Assembly: GCA_027625915.1 (NCBI GenBank)
Contig: JANTQA010000012.1
Span: forward strand, 11,246,501-11,310,500
Direction of reading: 5' to 3'
Source of the DNA: Anaeramoeba flamelloides
Lineage: Eukaryota; Metamonada; Anaeramoebidae
Length of the DNA: 64,000 nucleotides
Positions 41,420 to 52,949 of the stretch are shown here, piece by piece. The translations under genes and the position numbers were made by a program. The stretch's first letter is position 1. The number at the start of each line of letters is the position of its first letter. The notes under the pieces were generated by a model. It had not been told where the DNA came from. It saw only the letters and a program-made list of their open reading frames with translations, and searched no databases.

Positions 41420-42780
41420 AATAAATGAATATTTAATAGAAGACTAACAAATTTTACCTCAATTAACTTGAGATCTATTGAGTAAAATTTTTTATTCTTC
41501 ATTTTTTTATAAAAAGATATTTTCTGGTAATCAAAAAATGTAAAAGAATTTTCAATTTTATTTTTAATTTTCTAAAATATAGAAACAAATTGTTTGGTCT
41601 TATTCACAAGAATCCTTATAACAATTCAAATCTTTTTTGGTAAGAAAAAAAATTGATTTTCAATTTAGATAACAGAATTACTTATTACAAAAATATCTTC
41701 AGGAAATTTTATTTTGAAAAATCAAATTTCATCTTATAACAAAAACAAAATTTCGTATTAAAATTTTTAAATGAGTTTAAAAATTTAATGGTTATAACTA
41801 TCATTCTTAAAAAAATACAATTATTTTTTAATCCGTTAAATATATCCTTTTTTTGGTTAACCAAAAGTTATATCTTATGTAGAAAAAAAATCTTTATATT
41901 TATTTATTGATATAAGTATAAATTACAACATAAATATCCTATTACTTAAATTTCCTCAAAGGCAATTTAAGTGTAAAATCATAGTTTTCACGATTGTTCA
42001 AGGGAAAGAAACACCCAAATTATGTTATGTTTAAAAAGAAAAAACAAAAAATTCAAATTAAAAAAAGAAAAAAAAAGAAAGAAATTTAAAAATGGTTTAT
42101 AAGACTCAATTAGTAATAATTCAAAAAAAAAAAATCCAATGCTATCTATTTATAATTAAGGACTCTCAAATCCAAGGCAAAAATATAATTGGTTGATTTA
42201 ATAATTTGAGAATTGTTCATGAATGTTCACTTGGAAATCATAATTTGGTTATATTAATTTCTTTTTTTTTTGATCTGATTTACTTAAACCTTTGATCAAT
42301 TTGAGCCTTTGCTTTTTTGTTTTTATTTTCACGTTACTGGGAGTTTTGTGTTCCAGTGTCACAGTATTAGTAAGTAGTCAGTTGATCTTTTTCCTTTGTA
42401 TCTCTTCTTCCCAATATGAAGAAGATTCAGCCAGTGGAAAAAAGGAAAAAAATCAAAAAATCTTTATATTACTATTCCTATCAAAAAAATACTTGTTATT
42501 GTATAACCATGTTGGAAATATAAATAAAAATGGTTAAAAATTGATATAATGTGAGTAATAATTGGAATTTAAAAGTTTTCTTTTTCAGAAAAAATTCAAA
42601 AAAAAAATTGATCTCATATAAAAAATATTCTTTTTTGTGTTTCTTTGTCGATCAGAATTTTTAGACACTTGGCATCTACAAAATTCCAAAGTATAGAATA
42701 TCACCAATAGCATATTTTTAAATTTTTTTCTTATGGTTGTAGAGTACTGATCCCTTAATCTTTTCCAATTTTAATAACAA
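41420..42780 (+). repeat. Interspersed repeat (family H, copy 3) with insertion
   Basis: Matches kinase intron 3 copy 9090-9960 in two blocks, 41420-41900 and 42455-42780, separated by a 554-bp insertion. Conserved blocks include ACAAATTGTTTGGTCTTATT, AAATTTAATGGTTATAACTA, TTTGGTTAACCAAAAG and TTGTCGATCAGAATTTTT. Confidence 0.75.
41901..42454 (+). mobile_element. Retroposon-like insertion, 554 bp, 16-bp target duplication
   Basis: Flanked by a perfect direct repeat AAAAAATCTTTATATT (41885-41900 and 42455-42470), which occurs once in the related copy at about 9605-9620. An A-rich segment (GGAAAAAAGGAAAAAAATC) ends the insert, as in target-primed retroposition. An 81-codon frame starts at 42292 with a hydrophobic N-terminus but shows no known domain. 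It could be a SINE, a short 3' end of a LINE, or a processed gene copy. Confidence 0.65.
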
Positions 42781-44110
42781 AAACCGTACTGAAAAAAAGT
42801 TTTTTGAGTACCTTAAAGATCTTGAAACTTTCAAACTAAAATACTACCCACTGTTCTATTTGTGAAAAGGGCCAAAGTAAGAACAGAGTTGAATCTTTAA
42901 TTTTTCGTTTTTTTCAACTTTTTTTTTGAATTTTTAACATTAATATTTTTTAATTAAATATTATGTTAATCAAGATATAAATGTGTCTTCTGATATAAAT
43001 TTTTGAAATTAATCAAATACTAAACCAATAGAAAAAGACCAGTAAAAAACCTGTCTATTCAAAAAATCCTATCTTTTTGAATGAAAAAATAAGAAAGTTC
43101 ATCTGTAATAGAAACTTTTTAAAATCAATTACAATCAGTTTCAAATTTAAGGCACAAACTTTCAACTAAATTTCAGACACAAAAAGAATCTCAAATTAAG
43201 GCACAAAATTCAAACTCTAGCAATATTATTTGTGTAAAAAAAAATTCAAAAAATTTGCTTTAATTTGAGTTTTTTTTTGTACCTTAAATTTAGTTGAAAG
43301 TTTCTGCCTTAAAAGTGGAGCTGACTATATGAAAAAAAAAGGGTTCAACAAAAATATATTCTTTGAAAAAAATCATATTGTCTCCAACTGAAAGATTTCC
43401 TTTCAATAATTTGAAGAAAAAAAAACTAAAGAGATAAATCTACAACCTTAGGATGTTTTTGGTTATGTTCTAGACATTTTTGTCATTGAAAATACAATGG
43501 AATTTTATTGTAGTTATTGGAATTGTCGAAATTAGAAATATTTAAACTTTTAATTTTTTAGACTTGTTTTTTTTTTTTTTTTATTTGTAAACTTAATTTG
43601 AATGAATATAAACAATAAATTATCTTGAAATTCCAGAACATTACAATTTATTAATATTTTAGACAAATTCTTTATTTACAAATTTACTTTCAAAATTCTT
43701 TTTTCAAATAAACTAATCAAAAAAAAAAATAATAAAAAAAATAATAATAAAGGAATTTCACTTATAAAAATCAAAAGTTAAACTAGTTGAAAAATCGGAA
43801 TCAAAAAGTAGTTACAAAAGATGTGAACCAAAGAAAAAGAGAAATTGAGAATGAATTGAAACATGGATTCATCATTATTCTGAGTTTCCAATTTAATCAA
43901 AAATAAAAATAATTATCAATCAAACAAATACATTACAATAAATCTTTATTTCTGAATAAATTAAAAAAATATTCTATTTTCTTAACCCAAATCAGAATTA
44001 GAGGAATTAAAAAATGATATTAACAATTTTAAATTTAATTAATAAGAATTCTTTAGAAATAAAAAGTAATTTGTAGAATAAAATTTTACAAACACAAGTT
44101 TTTCAACATA
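42780..44110 (+). repeat. Interspersed repeat (family D, copy 3) with nested MITE
   Basis: Same order as 28375-29600: TATTTGTGAAAAGGG...AGAGTTGAATC, then after the nested MITE TACAAATTTACTTTCAAA, GGAATCAAAAAGTAGTTACAAAAGAT, and AATAAATCTTTATTTCTGAA. It is interrupted by the palindromic MITE 43132-43327. Confidence 0.65.
43132..43327. mobile_element. Palindromic MITE, family P copy 3 (196 bp, TA target)
   Basis: Ends CAATCAGTTTCAAATTTAAG and CTTAAAAGTGGAGCTGACTA, with TA on both sides (43130-43131, 43328-43329). Nested in repeat D3, so it is younger than that repeat. Confidence 0.85.
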
Positions 44111-44694
44111 GAATTAAAAATAAAACCAAGTAAATAAGAAGTAATTTAATCAAATTTTATACAATAGATCATAAAATATTTTTTTTCTTTTTATTCTTGA
44201 TTAATTTTTTATTTGATTTAGTTTCCATTTTTTTATTGGTGTATGTAAATACATTATACCAGGATATATCACACTTTCATATTTATTTAAATATTGATCT
44301 ATTAGTATAAAGATATGATTTGAATAATTCAGTTTAGCATAGACTGTGGTACCCAATAATTGATAAAATGCATTTAGATACTTAAATATTTTTCTTTCCC
44401 TTTTTAATTCATATATAAAATACAATATAATAAAAATTAACAATATTTAAATAGAAATAAAATGATATCATACTTTATGGCCACAGGTGATTACTTTGGA
44501 CTTTTTTTCTAAAAAATATAATACTGATAAATTCTTGAAATGGGATAAAAAACTGAGTATTATTTTACCTTTATGAAAAAGTCAAAATCAAATCTTGAAA
44601 AGTAATTAATATAGCATCTTGTTGAAATAAAATAAAAATTTAGATTATTTTTTTTACATTTAACCTATAAAAGCTTTTATATTAAAGTCAGTTC

Positions 44695-44880
44695 CACTTT
44701 TAAGGTACAAACTTCAACAGAATTTAAGGCGCAATAAAAATCTCAAATTAAAGCACAAAATTCAGATTCTAGTAAAATTAAATTGTAAAAAAAAAAATTA
44801 CAAATTTTGCGCCTTAATTTGAAATTTTTTTGTGTCTTAAATGTCGTTGAAAGTTTGTGTCTTAAAAGTGGAACTGGCGG
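44695..44880. mobile_element. Palindromic MITE, family P copy 4 (186 bp, TA target)
   Basis: Ends AAGTCAGTTCCACTTTTAAG and CTTAAAAGTGGAACTGGCGG, with internal AAATCTCAAATTAAAGCAC and inverse. TA at 44693-44694 and 44881-44882. Confidence 0.85.
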
Positions 44881-45072
44881 TAAGTGAGTAAATTAATTAC
44901 AAAAAATTAACAATGGAATCGAAAATTTTTTTGATATTTTTTTCAATAATATTATACCTACTATCTTAACTTAAATAAATCTTCAAGATTGTATCAAAGA
45001 ATCAAGCTTCATTTATAGTGAAATTATTCTTTTCAAAAAAAAAAAAAATGTTTTTATTAATTATCATAGAAT

Positions 45073-45437
45073 ACTCATTTAAATAGGAATGTTGTAAAAA
45101 ATAGATTTTTTTCGAATTTTCAAAATAAATAAAGAGTTTCATACATTTATTAACAATTTTGTAATAGCAAATCTAATTTCTGATTATCTTAATAGAATAT
45201 TAATTATCTTAATCAAAAAAATTTTTTTCTGAATATCAATCTTTCAACTTAAAAAAAAAATTATTTTTGAAACAAAGTATTGAAATTCACTAAACAATTT
45301 TCTACTGAAAATTCCTTTGAGTTCAAAATCAAAACTTGCATTTAGTTTTCTATAACCAAAATTTGAAGAAATTCATGGAACTCCTTATTTATCTCAAAAA
45401 TTGTAAAAAATCTATTTTTTACAACATTCCTATTTAA
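45073..45437. mobile_element. TIR element with TTTAAATAGGAATG ends (365 bp)
   Basis: The left end TTTAAATAGGAATGTTGTAA continues AAAATAGATTTTTT and is inverted at the right end with no mismatch over about 34 bp and weaker pairing to about 70 bp. A tiny related foldback lies at 49493-49550 (ATAAATATGAATGTTGTAA...AACATTCCATATTTAC). Confidence 0.75.
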
Positions 45438-45533
45438 ACTTTTCTATCTAAAAAAAATTGAAATTTTCATTTTTTTATTTATTCTTAATTAAATACCTTC
45501 GGTGATTACTGCCACTATATATTAACTTATAGG

Positions 45534-45668
45534 ATTAGCGTCTACCAAGGAGAAGCAGAGGATCAAAGTATGTTGTTATTGGATCTAACCAAATTAGTGC
45601 TGCATGGTTCCAATGTCTTGAAAAAATCGATTAGTCAAGCAGTAATATTTGTTGATCTCATCAAATAA
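45534..45668 (+). pseudogene. Short coding-like stretch, possible orphan terminal exon
   Basis: After an acceptor-like TTATAG, one frame is open for 44 codons to TAA and reads ISVYQGEAEDQSMLLLDL, then TKLVLHGSNVLKKS. Composition is less A/T-biased than the surroundings. The VYQGE...LL pattern loosely recalls the Hsp70 substrate-binding domain start, but the match is too short to name. No upstream exon was found. It could be a gene fragment carried by a transposon. Confidence 0.3.
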
Positions 45669-46739
45669 AAATGATCTATGTATTAGTAAAAAACCCAACA
45701 ATTTCAGAATAAAATCTGCATTTTTCCATAAATTTAAAGGTTGAATTATCAATATTCAGAATACAAAGTCACAAAATATCTTTCTTAAATTTGCCGCGAA
45801 ATGTAAATTAGTTACTAAAAAAATCAATTTTTTTAGTAATTAAATAATTAACGAATAAAGTTTTTTGTCAAATTATTTTTCAAATCATGGAAATGTATTG
45901 ATACTACAAGTAGATTTATCAAAAGCATACAAAACGAATCAGTCCTTGTGCTTTTATGTTGATGATTATTGAGTTAATCTTTGAAATTCAAACATTGTAA
46001 AAATAGTTACTTTTGGAAGTTCTAAATCTGAATTATCAAATACTGGAATACTGTATTTTGGATATCTATTTTTAGATTTAGAAAAGGAATTAAAAAAAAA
46101 AATTCCAAAATGAAACTTTTTTAATAGTGATCATTAGTAAAAAATGTAAGAATTTATTGTGCAATAATATTTATAATAGATTTTTTAGAGCAATTAATTG
46201 AGCCATGGTGCACTAATATCATTTACAACCAATTACAACATACTTTGATTAGATAAAAATCTATGGTAAGTGCTAATTCCTTTAATTTAAAAATTATATA
46301 ATAATAGAAATTAGAACATATTAATGTTCTATAGTTCAAATAGCTCTAAAAATAAATTAAATATATTATTGAAAAATTAATTTTTAGATTTTTTACAAAT
46401 ACTTACAATTTTTAATTTTAATATCAGAATTTTTTTTTTTTTTTAATTCTTTTTTTAATTCACAACAATAAAACTCAAAATAATAGTATTATAATATTTA
46501 ACAAATAATACAAATTCAGAACTCCCAAATGTAACTATGTTTTCAATTATGTATTTTCAAGAATGAAATAATTGTTATTATTATAAATAAAACAAAGATT
46601 AATGATGATTGGCTTTCGTTTCATTAAATCTGGTTGAATTAAAAATATGTTTTTCTTATATAAAAATAATTGATCATAATTCTCTTCGACATTAATATTT
46701 ACCTTTTTTTTAAAAAAATCAAATTTTTTTAACAACTAA

Positions 46740-47200
46740 TCTACATTTCAAGTAAAATATGCAGAAAGATATTTTCCATTTCCAAAGTCTGAATATTGAG
46801 TTGTTTACTTTAAATTTGAGTCAAAATCTAAATTTTTTCTGAAATTCTTGATTTTTTTACTAATACAAGGATCTATTTTAATTGATCAAATAAACTTTTG
46901 GTAATATTTTACGAATAGAATTTTTAGATACATTTAAACTCTGGATCACTAATATCATTTTCTTCCAATTACAACTCACCTTACACATGTTATATTTCTC
47001 ACTGTTAGGCATAAATCTCTTGTGGAACTAATCTCAATTAAATTTATAAACCTAAATTTAATAGAGATTGTGAAAATTTTTACCAATTACTTCGATTTTA
47101 AAAACCCCTGTTTATTTTCCTTATTAAACTTATTTCTAGATAAGGAATCCTTATTTAGAAATTGGTCAAATTAAAAATAATAGAAACTGGTCACTAAAGA
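46740..47200 (+). repeat. Interspersed repeats G (uninterrupted) and F (copy 3)
   Basis: 46740-47040 aligns with both flanks of the MITE at 3060-3760 and carries the single TA where that element sits. A further diverged relative occurs at about 46170-46290. 46990-47200 carries the family F blocks AATAGAGATTGTGAAAATTTTTACCAATTA and TTATTTCTAGATAAGGAATC. The frame 47279-47530 just downstream has no recognisable domain. Confidence 0.65.
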
Positions 47201-47657
47201 TGAAATTTTTCCCTTTTTTGCAAGTTATAAAAATTCAAAAATCAAAAATAATGATGTGAATTTTGTTGTTCATGTTAAATGATTTATTCTCACCAAAAGA
47301 TCGCAGTTAATAAAAAGAAGAGTTATTTAACAAAAACAATCCAAAACAAAATAATTTTCTTCAAATTAAAAAAATATAAAATCAATCGAAACAAAAAAAT
47401 TTCAAAACTCGAAAAAGAGTCTTTAACTTGGACAATATTTTCCCCAAACGAAATTGAGTTTCTGGTTAATTTCACTTTCTACAAAAGTAGAAACATTTTG
47501 AAGAAATCTGAATTTGTTGAAAAAACATAAAAAAACGATCATCTCATTTTTTATCTTTTTTCTTCATTTTAATAAAAGAATCAATTTCTTCGTTTTAAAT
47601 AGCCTACAGGCCAATTAGAAACAAACCCAACAAAACAAATAATAACAAAGCCAAATA

Positions 47658-48845
47658 ATGTTTGATCCTGAAGAAGATCCCACGCCAGTGACTGATTTCA
47701 ATTGCCCGTTATTCCATTTCAGCCCACCAAAGGTGAAGCATGTCAAATTGACGAGTGTCTTTGGCAGCGTCACTGAGAGCTCGAAAAACCAGCTAATTTA
47801 TATTAACAACCTTCGGAAGTCTGTCATTGATGCTCTTAAAAAGGACAAGAACACGATTAACACGACATCGATGCAGAACGCGATGGAAACCTACTTGCCA
47901 CAATTGTTTGCTCTGCTTGACACCCTCATTGATCAAGGCGGCGAGACACAGGTCTCCTTAAGCTTTGCGTGGATCACGAGTATCCACAAGCACTACAAGG
48001 GCGGCTATCGGGCATTCTATAATGACTTTACATATGAGTCTGTTTTTATGCTCCTCATCTACGGGTTCAACATCTATAACCAGGGATCCACCCTGCACCA
48101 GCTGTCCCTCGACGACAACGAATTCAAGCAAGAGCACAAGTCGATCATCAAGTTCCTCAACACGGCGGCTGGCATCTTCCACCACATCGCGTCCATCGAA
48201 CTGGAATCCGGCGGGAGGATCAGCGAGAAGAAGCTGCTCAAGGCGCCTGTCGAGTGCAACTCGCAAATCTGTGAGGCGCTCAGCATCATGTGCCTTGCGG
48301 AATCGGAGTCGCTCGTTGTCCGTAAGGCCATCCAATCCGGGATGAAGGAAAAGATCATTGCCAAAATCACGCTTTCAGTCAACAGCCGGTGGGTGCGCTG
48401 CGAGGAGCTCATCAGGAACAGCGGCAAGGAAAAGTTCATCTCGCAGCATTGGAAGGAGTACATCCGCTCCAATGTTCTGCTGTGGTCGGCGAAAACCAAA
48501 AAATACTTGGCCATCTCCAGCTACAAAGAAGAAAAAATCGGTCAGGCGCAGGGGCTCATACAATCGGCACTCGCATCCTTAAAAAAAATTTCCTACGCCA
48601 GAAGGGATCAGATCGCCAAAAAGTGGCTTGCTCATGTACAAACAGAAAACGATTTGCTCATTTACTATTTGAAAAAATTTAGAAAGGAAAACGAGTCATT
48701 CTCTTTCGAAAAGATCCCCAACGAAGAACAAATTATCGCACTGATACCCCCAAAACGTGGAATGGTTCAAATCGTTCCTTTTAGCCCTCCAGAAAAGGTT
48801 AATTTGCAAATCGTCCCAAAAAAGTCTAATTGTGTCTTGATGTAA
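47658..48845 (+). CDS. BRO1-domain protein with CaaX box (BROX-like)
   Basis: A single exon of 395 residues that is essentially one BRO1 domain, the boomerang-shaped module of ALIX, Bro1 and BROX that binds the ESCRT-III subunit CHMP4/Snf7. It ends KKSNCVLM, a CaaX box predicted to be prenylated. A lone BRO1 domain plus a CaaX tail is the layout of BROX, a membrane-attached ESCRT adaptor that acts at the nuclear envelope. Typical helices include YLPQLFALLDTLID, SFAWITSIHKHYKGG and AAGIFHHIASIELESG. The start is chosen because an A/C-rich leader precedes the ATG and translation opens directly into the domain. The middle of the gene (about 47990-48540) is roughly 55-60% G+C in an otherwise A/T-rich region, and this creates several long chance frames on both strands. 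Confidence 0.88.
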   Translation: MFDPEEDPTPVTDFNCPLFHFSPPKVKHVKLTSVFGSVTESSKNQLIYINNLRKSVIDALKKDKNTINTTSMQNAMETYLPQLFALLDTLIDQGGETQVSLSFAWITSIHKHYKGGYRAFYNDFTYESVFMLLIYGFNIYNQGSTLHQLSLDDNEFKQEHKSIIKFLNTAAGIFHHIASIELESGGRISEKKLLKAPVECNSQICEALSIMCLAESESLVVRKAIQSGMKEKIIAKITLSVNSRWVRCEELIRNSGKEKFISQHWKEYIRSNVLLWSAKTKKYLAISSYKEEKIGQAQGLIQSALASLKKISYARRDQIAKKWLAHVQTENDLLIYYLKKFRKENESFSFEKIPNEEQIIALIPPKRGMVQIVPFSPPEKVNLQIVPKKSNCVLM

Positions 48846-49145
48846 TAATTATCCCTTTAAAAAATGTGAAAATTTTCAAAAGTATTAATTTTTTGTTTTT
48901 TTTTTGCTTTTCTTGTATGGCTAATATATTACAATTGTATTCGCTTATTATTATTATTATTATTTGTTTTTTTCAATTATTTCTAAAGAAAAATATTTTG
49001 TTTTAAATAAATATTTCTATTGATTTACAAAATAAATTATTCTATTTGAAGTCATTCAATTTTTTTTTTTTTTTTTGAAATTTTATAACAAATTTCAAAT
49101 TTGAAAAAATAATTCTCTTTAAAGTCATTTTAAAAATGTAAGTAC

Positions 49146-49320
49146 CTTTTTAAAACTTTTTTCAAGTTTATTTACTGCAAAAAAGTGAAAACTTTCTCAG
49201 AATTAAAATTTTTTGGTCTAGTTTTATTTTGAATTAGTGAGAGCTCTTTCTGAATTAAAACTTTTTTTAGAAAATTTCCAGTTTTAATAATGTGAAGAAC
49301 AAGCCTTTAAATATGAGGTA
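49146..49320 (+). repeat. Interspersed repeat (family C, copy 1)
   Basis: Matches 63836-64000 from CTTTTTTCAAGTTTATTTAC through TGCAAAAAAGTGAAA, CTTTCTCAGAATTAAAATTT and finally AAGCCTTTAA. The first 85 bp are nearly identical, after which small indels appear. Confidence 0.8.
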
Positions 49321-50366
49321 GAGGTTGTGGTGGGAAGAAAAGATACTTTTTATAATTTTTAATTACCCACTTTATTAAAATGCAAAACTTTGAATCAGTT
49401 TTAATTCTGAAAATTTAAAAAAAATTGTTTTACTTTTTTAAAATTACTTTAGAGGATATTTTTTAAAATTCAAGTGCTTTATTTTAACTAGTATAAATAT
49501 GAATGTTGTAAAAAATAAAGTTTTGGAAACATTCCATATTTACACTTATATATCAAAGTATTTTTAAATTTCCAAACTTTAAGGTCAAACTTTAAATTAG
49601 ATTATCAAGTGATAAAATATTTAATAATTATTTAATAATTATTTTAAAAGATATATACATTTGCTATTAGTCATCAATTTAAAGAAAATTTAATTGACAA
49701 TCAAATTCTAAATTTTAACTTCAATCTGGACACTATTTAAGCGATTGTTACTAAATTGAAATAATAAATTGAAAAATATAAAAAACGTATATCCTTTAGT
49801 ATTCAAGAACAACTAATAATTAAATATTATTAGTAGTTCGCTTTTAAATCATTCTAAATATATAAAAACATGATATTTTATAAATTTGAAAAAAATAAAA
49901 TCAAAAACTTAAAAACATAAGTTACAATTTTTGAAATCAGCATTACAGATTTTTTTATTACTGGCCTTTCTCTGAAAAAAATTTGAACAGTAATGGGGTT
50001 TTTTACTAATAATTTAATTCATTTTAAAAGATATTCGATAGTCTCAATTTTTTTAGTGATTAGTTGTCTTTTCATAGATCTTTTTTTTTCCACATGATAT
50101 TTAATAAAATAAAGTATCAAAAAAATCAAAAAAAAAAAAAAAAAAAAAAAAATTGATGTAATTAGAAAAAATGGTTCTGGTATAAAAATTGAAAAAGAAA
50201 ACAGAAAATAACCTCAAATAAATTGCAAAATTAGAAAAAATGATTCTTAAAAAATTAGAAAATTTTATATTGATAAGAATATAGTAAAAAACTCAACAAA
50301 AATTACTTTCAATAACATTATTATGTGAGTCATCATTTTTGAAAAATTGTTTACTTTTGGAAAAGG

Positions 50367-50415
50367 ATATATATATATATATATATATATAAGAAAGAAA
50401 AATGGGGGGGGGGGG
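50367..50415 (+). repeat. (TA)12 microsatellite next to a G12 run
   Basis: An AT dinucleotide tract (50367-50390), a short AAGAAAGAAAAAT spacer, then twelve consecutive G (50404-50415). The G run is exceptional in a region with very few G-rich motifs. Confidence 0.95.
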
Positions 50416-52949
50416 TAAATGAAGCAATAATTTTATTTTATAATTTATAGATAAAAAATTCCTTTTAGAATAAAAATAAATATATAGATATATCTATATA
50501 GATAAAAGTTTTTTTAAAATAAAGAAACAAAAAAAAAATGATAAAAAAATACCCAATTTTCTAGAATATTTATATTTCTTTTTTCTAAAAAAAAGCTATT
50601 TCTTAAATAACACTCCACTGATTTGTGTAATTATTGAATAGTTCATTTTTTTGTTTTTGTATTTAACTTGTTGGATTGTTTGACAAGGTCTCTAAAAAAT
50701 AGGGAGGTGGTAAGAAGAATATGTATTTTATCTAAATCTAATTTAATTGGTTACTGGTAATATTTTGAAAAATTGGATTTTAGATATATTGGAGTTAATT
50801 TTATGGTTTATCTAGAAGTTTGAAAGCTAGGCGGTGATAATTTTTCTATAAATATTTTATTCTAGATTTTTTTTTTTTTTAATTGGGGTAATTTCTTGTA
50901 AAACTTTTCTTAAAAATTTATAAATTTTTCTAGCTTTAATTATCCAAAATGAATTTAAAAACTTAAAATAATTTTTTTTGATTTTTATATCTTTTGAGAA
51001 ATATTTGTTTGAAAATATTGTAAAATAAATATAATATATAAATAAAAATGTACTGTTTTGGTCAATTTTAATGTAAAGCCAATATCATTAAAAATCAAGA
51101 GTATGGTAAATTGTAAAATGGTATTTTATTCAATCAAATATATTTCTAAGTTTTTTCATTCTATTGAAGAACTTTATTGATATTAGACTTTTATAAAAAG
51201 ATATTTTTCTTATCAAAAAGAGTAAAAAATAATCCACTAATTTTCAAACTTTAGAAATTTCAAATAATTAATTCTCAAGAAATCTGATTTCTTTTATTAT
51301 GGTAATTTCTCACAAATAACCAATTTGAAATATTATTAAGAATCATTTAATGACGGATAACGATTTTGGATCATTAAATAGTGTATGTGAATCAAGTATA
51401 ATAGAGGTGTTTTACAATATATTTGCCTATTTTTTTTTTTTTTTTCAAATAGTTTCAAAAGATATTTTTTACAAATGAAAAGGAGATAAATTCTAAAATA
51501 TACAAATTTTGTAAAAAAAAAAAAAAATAGATGACGTCTATGGCTTATTTGAAAAGTAAAAGATATATGAATACACACATGAAAATGATGAAAAAAGTAT
51601 TACAAAAAAATCAAAGATTTTGATTTTAATATTTTGGATAATATAGAGACAGATATATTATTGAAAAAAAAAAAAAGAGTATAAAACAAATGTATGGTAC
51701 TCCTATAGAATATTTTTCAGCCAATATCACCTAACATATTTCCGAAAAAAATTTTAATGCTAAATAATATTGGATCATCGAATCACACAAATTCATCTCA
51801 ACTCAATAACTCTAAGCTTTTTTCTTATATACTATTTGTTGTTAAATAAATAGAAAAAAATTTTCATTCTTTTTCTATCAAAAAAAGATTTTAAAATACT
51901 TTAAAATTTCAAATTTTTTAATTCCATAAATATGTTTAAATTATTAATTTCCTCTTATAGAATTGGTGGCTATAATGGTTTTTTTTCATTTCTTTTGGTG
52001 TTTTTTTGGGAAAGCTAAATGAAAATTTTGATCTTTTTATTTTACAATTGACAGTATATTCAACCATTTTATTATCTGTTTTTTATTCTTCCTTTTTTCT
52101 ATATCCGCCTTTTATTTAATAAACTTTTAATCTAACTTTATTTTAGTAAACTGAATTAAGTTTAAAATATTTCTGATGACTGTGTTTATTTACCCTTTGA
52201 ATTAGAGCTTATGAATTTAGTCACTTGAAAATCCTCTCGTTTACAGATAAAATGTTTTAAACGCAAAGCCCTCTACAGTAAACGAGAAAATCTGAAATTA
52301 TTCAATAATTCAAATAGAAAAAAGATCAAATCTTTTACCTTAAAATTAATCATAAAAAATTAATTCATTGAAAAATTAGTGCCCATTTCGGGTAAGTTTG
52401 TAAAGGGTTTGTTTATCAAATTTAATTAAATCTTTGGGGAAAAAAAAATAAATAATTGTTACTAATTCCTTAAATGAAAGAAATAGTTTTCTTTATTTTG
52501 TAATTTTGTTGGCTATGTGATATTATGATTATGTGTGTTCTTTTTCTCAAGAAAAAATAATTAGAAAAAATATAAAAAATGATGCTATATTTTTCAGATC
52601 TACATCACTTGTTATATTTGATATTATTTTTGTAATCACGATATCGAATTACCAACAATATTTATTCATAACATTGTGGTAATCCCTTTTAACACAGAAT
52701 GCTTTAAATGGGAAGGGGTGTTTCCAGCTATTTGAATTGTAGCTGAATAATGTAATTTACCTGCAATTATAACATATTTTTCATTTTGTGTGATTTTCTC
52801 GACACATTGATCCAATTGATAAAAAAGCACAAATAGAATTATAGCGAGACCTGAAAGATGAGAGACGGTTTCTTTAAATCATACCACCACTAAATATATT
52901 CTTTTTTAAAGCATTGGGAATTGTGTACCTAAAAATCAACGCTTGAAAG

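Larger units (their letters stand above)
40450..47657. other. Repeat-dense interval between tRNA-Gly and the BROX-like gene
   Basis: No complete gene. It contains in order a long-TIR element (40579-41052), repeat H3 with a retroposon-like insertion (41420-42780), repeat D3 with a nested MITE (42780-44110), another MITE (44695-44880), a TIR element (45073-45437), a short coding-like stretch (45534-45668) and repeats F/G (46740-47200). The last 60 bases before 47658 are A/C-rich (AACAAACCCAACAAAACAAA) and look like a 5' leader. Confidence 0.6.
48846..52949. other. Gene-free interval after the BROX-like gene
   Basis: Contains a repeat shared with the window end (49146-49320), a small AT foldback (49493-49550), a (TA)12 tract with a neighbouring G12 run (50367-50415), and a relative of the E/F composite at 51890-52080. 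No gene is supported. The 200 bases before 52950 are less A/T-biased but are not coding in any clear frame. Confidence 0.6.

Noticed and set aside
42292-42537. 81-residue frame with hydrophobic N-terminus
   Set aside because: It could be a small secreted or membrane protein, but it runs across the right target duplication of the inserted element into the repeat and has no recognisable domain.
47958-48682. Several 60-146 residue frames on both strands within the BROX-like gene
   Set aside because: They result from the local GC-rich composition, overlap a clear BRO1 domain, and show no domain of their own.
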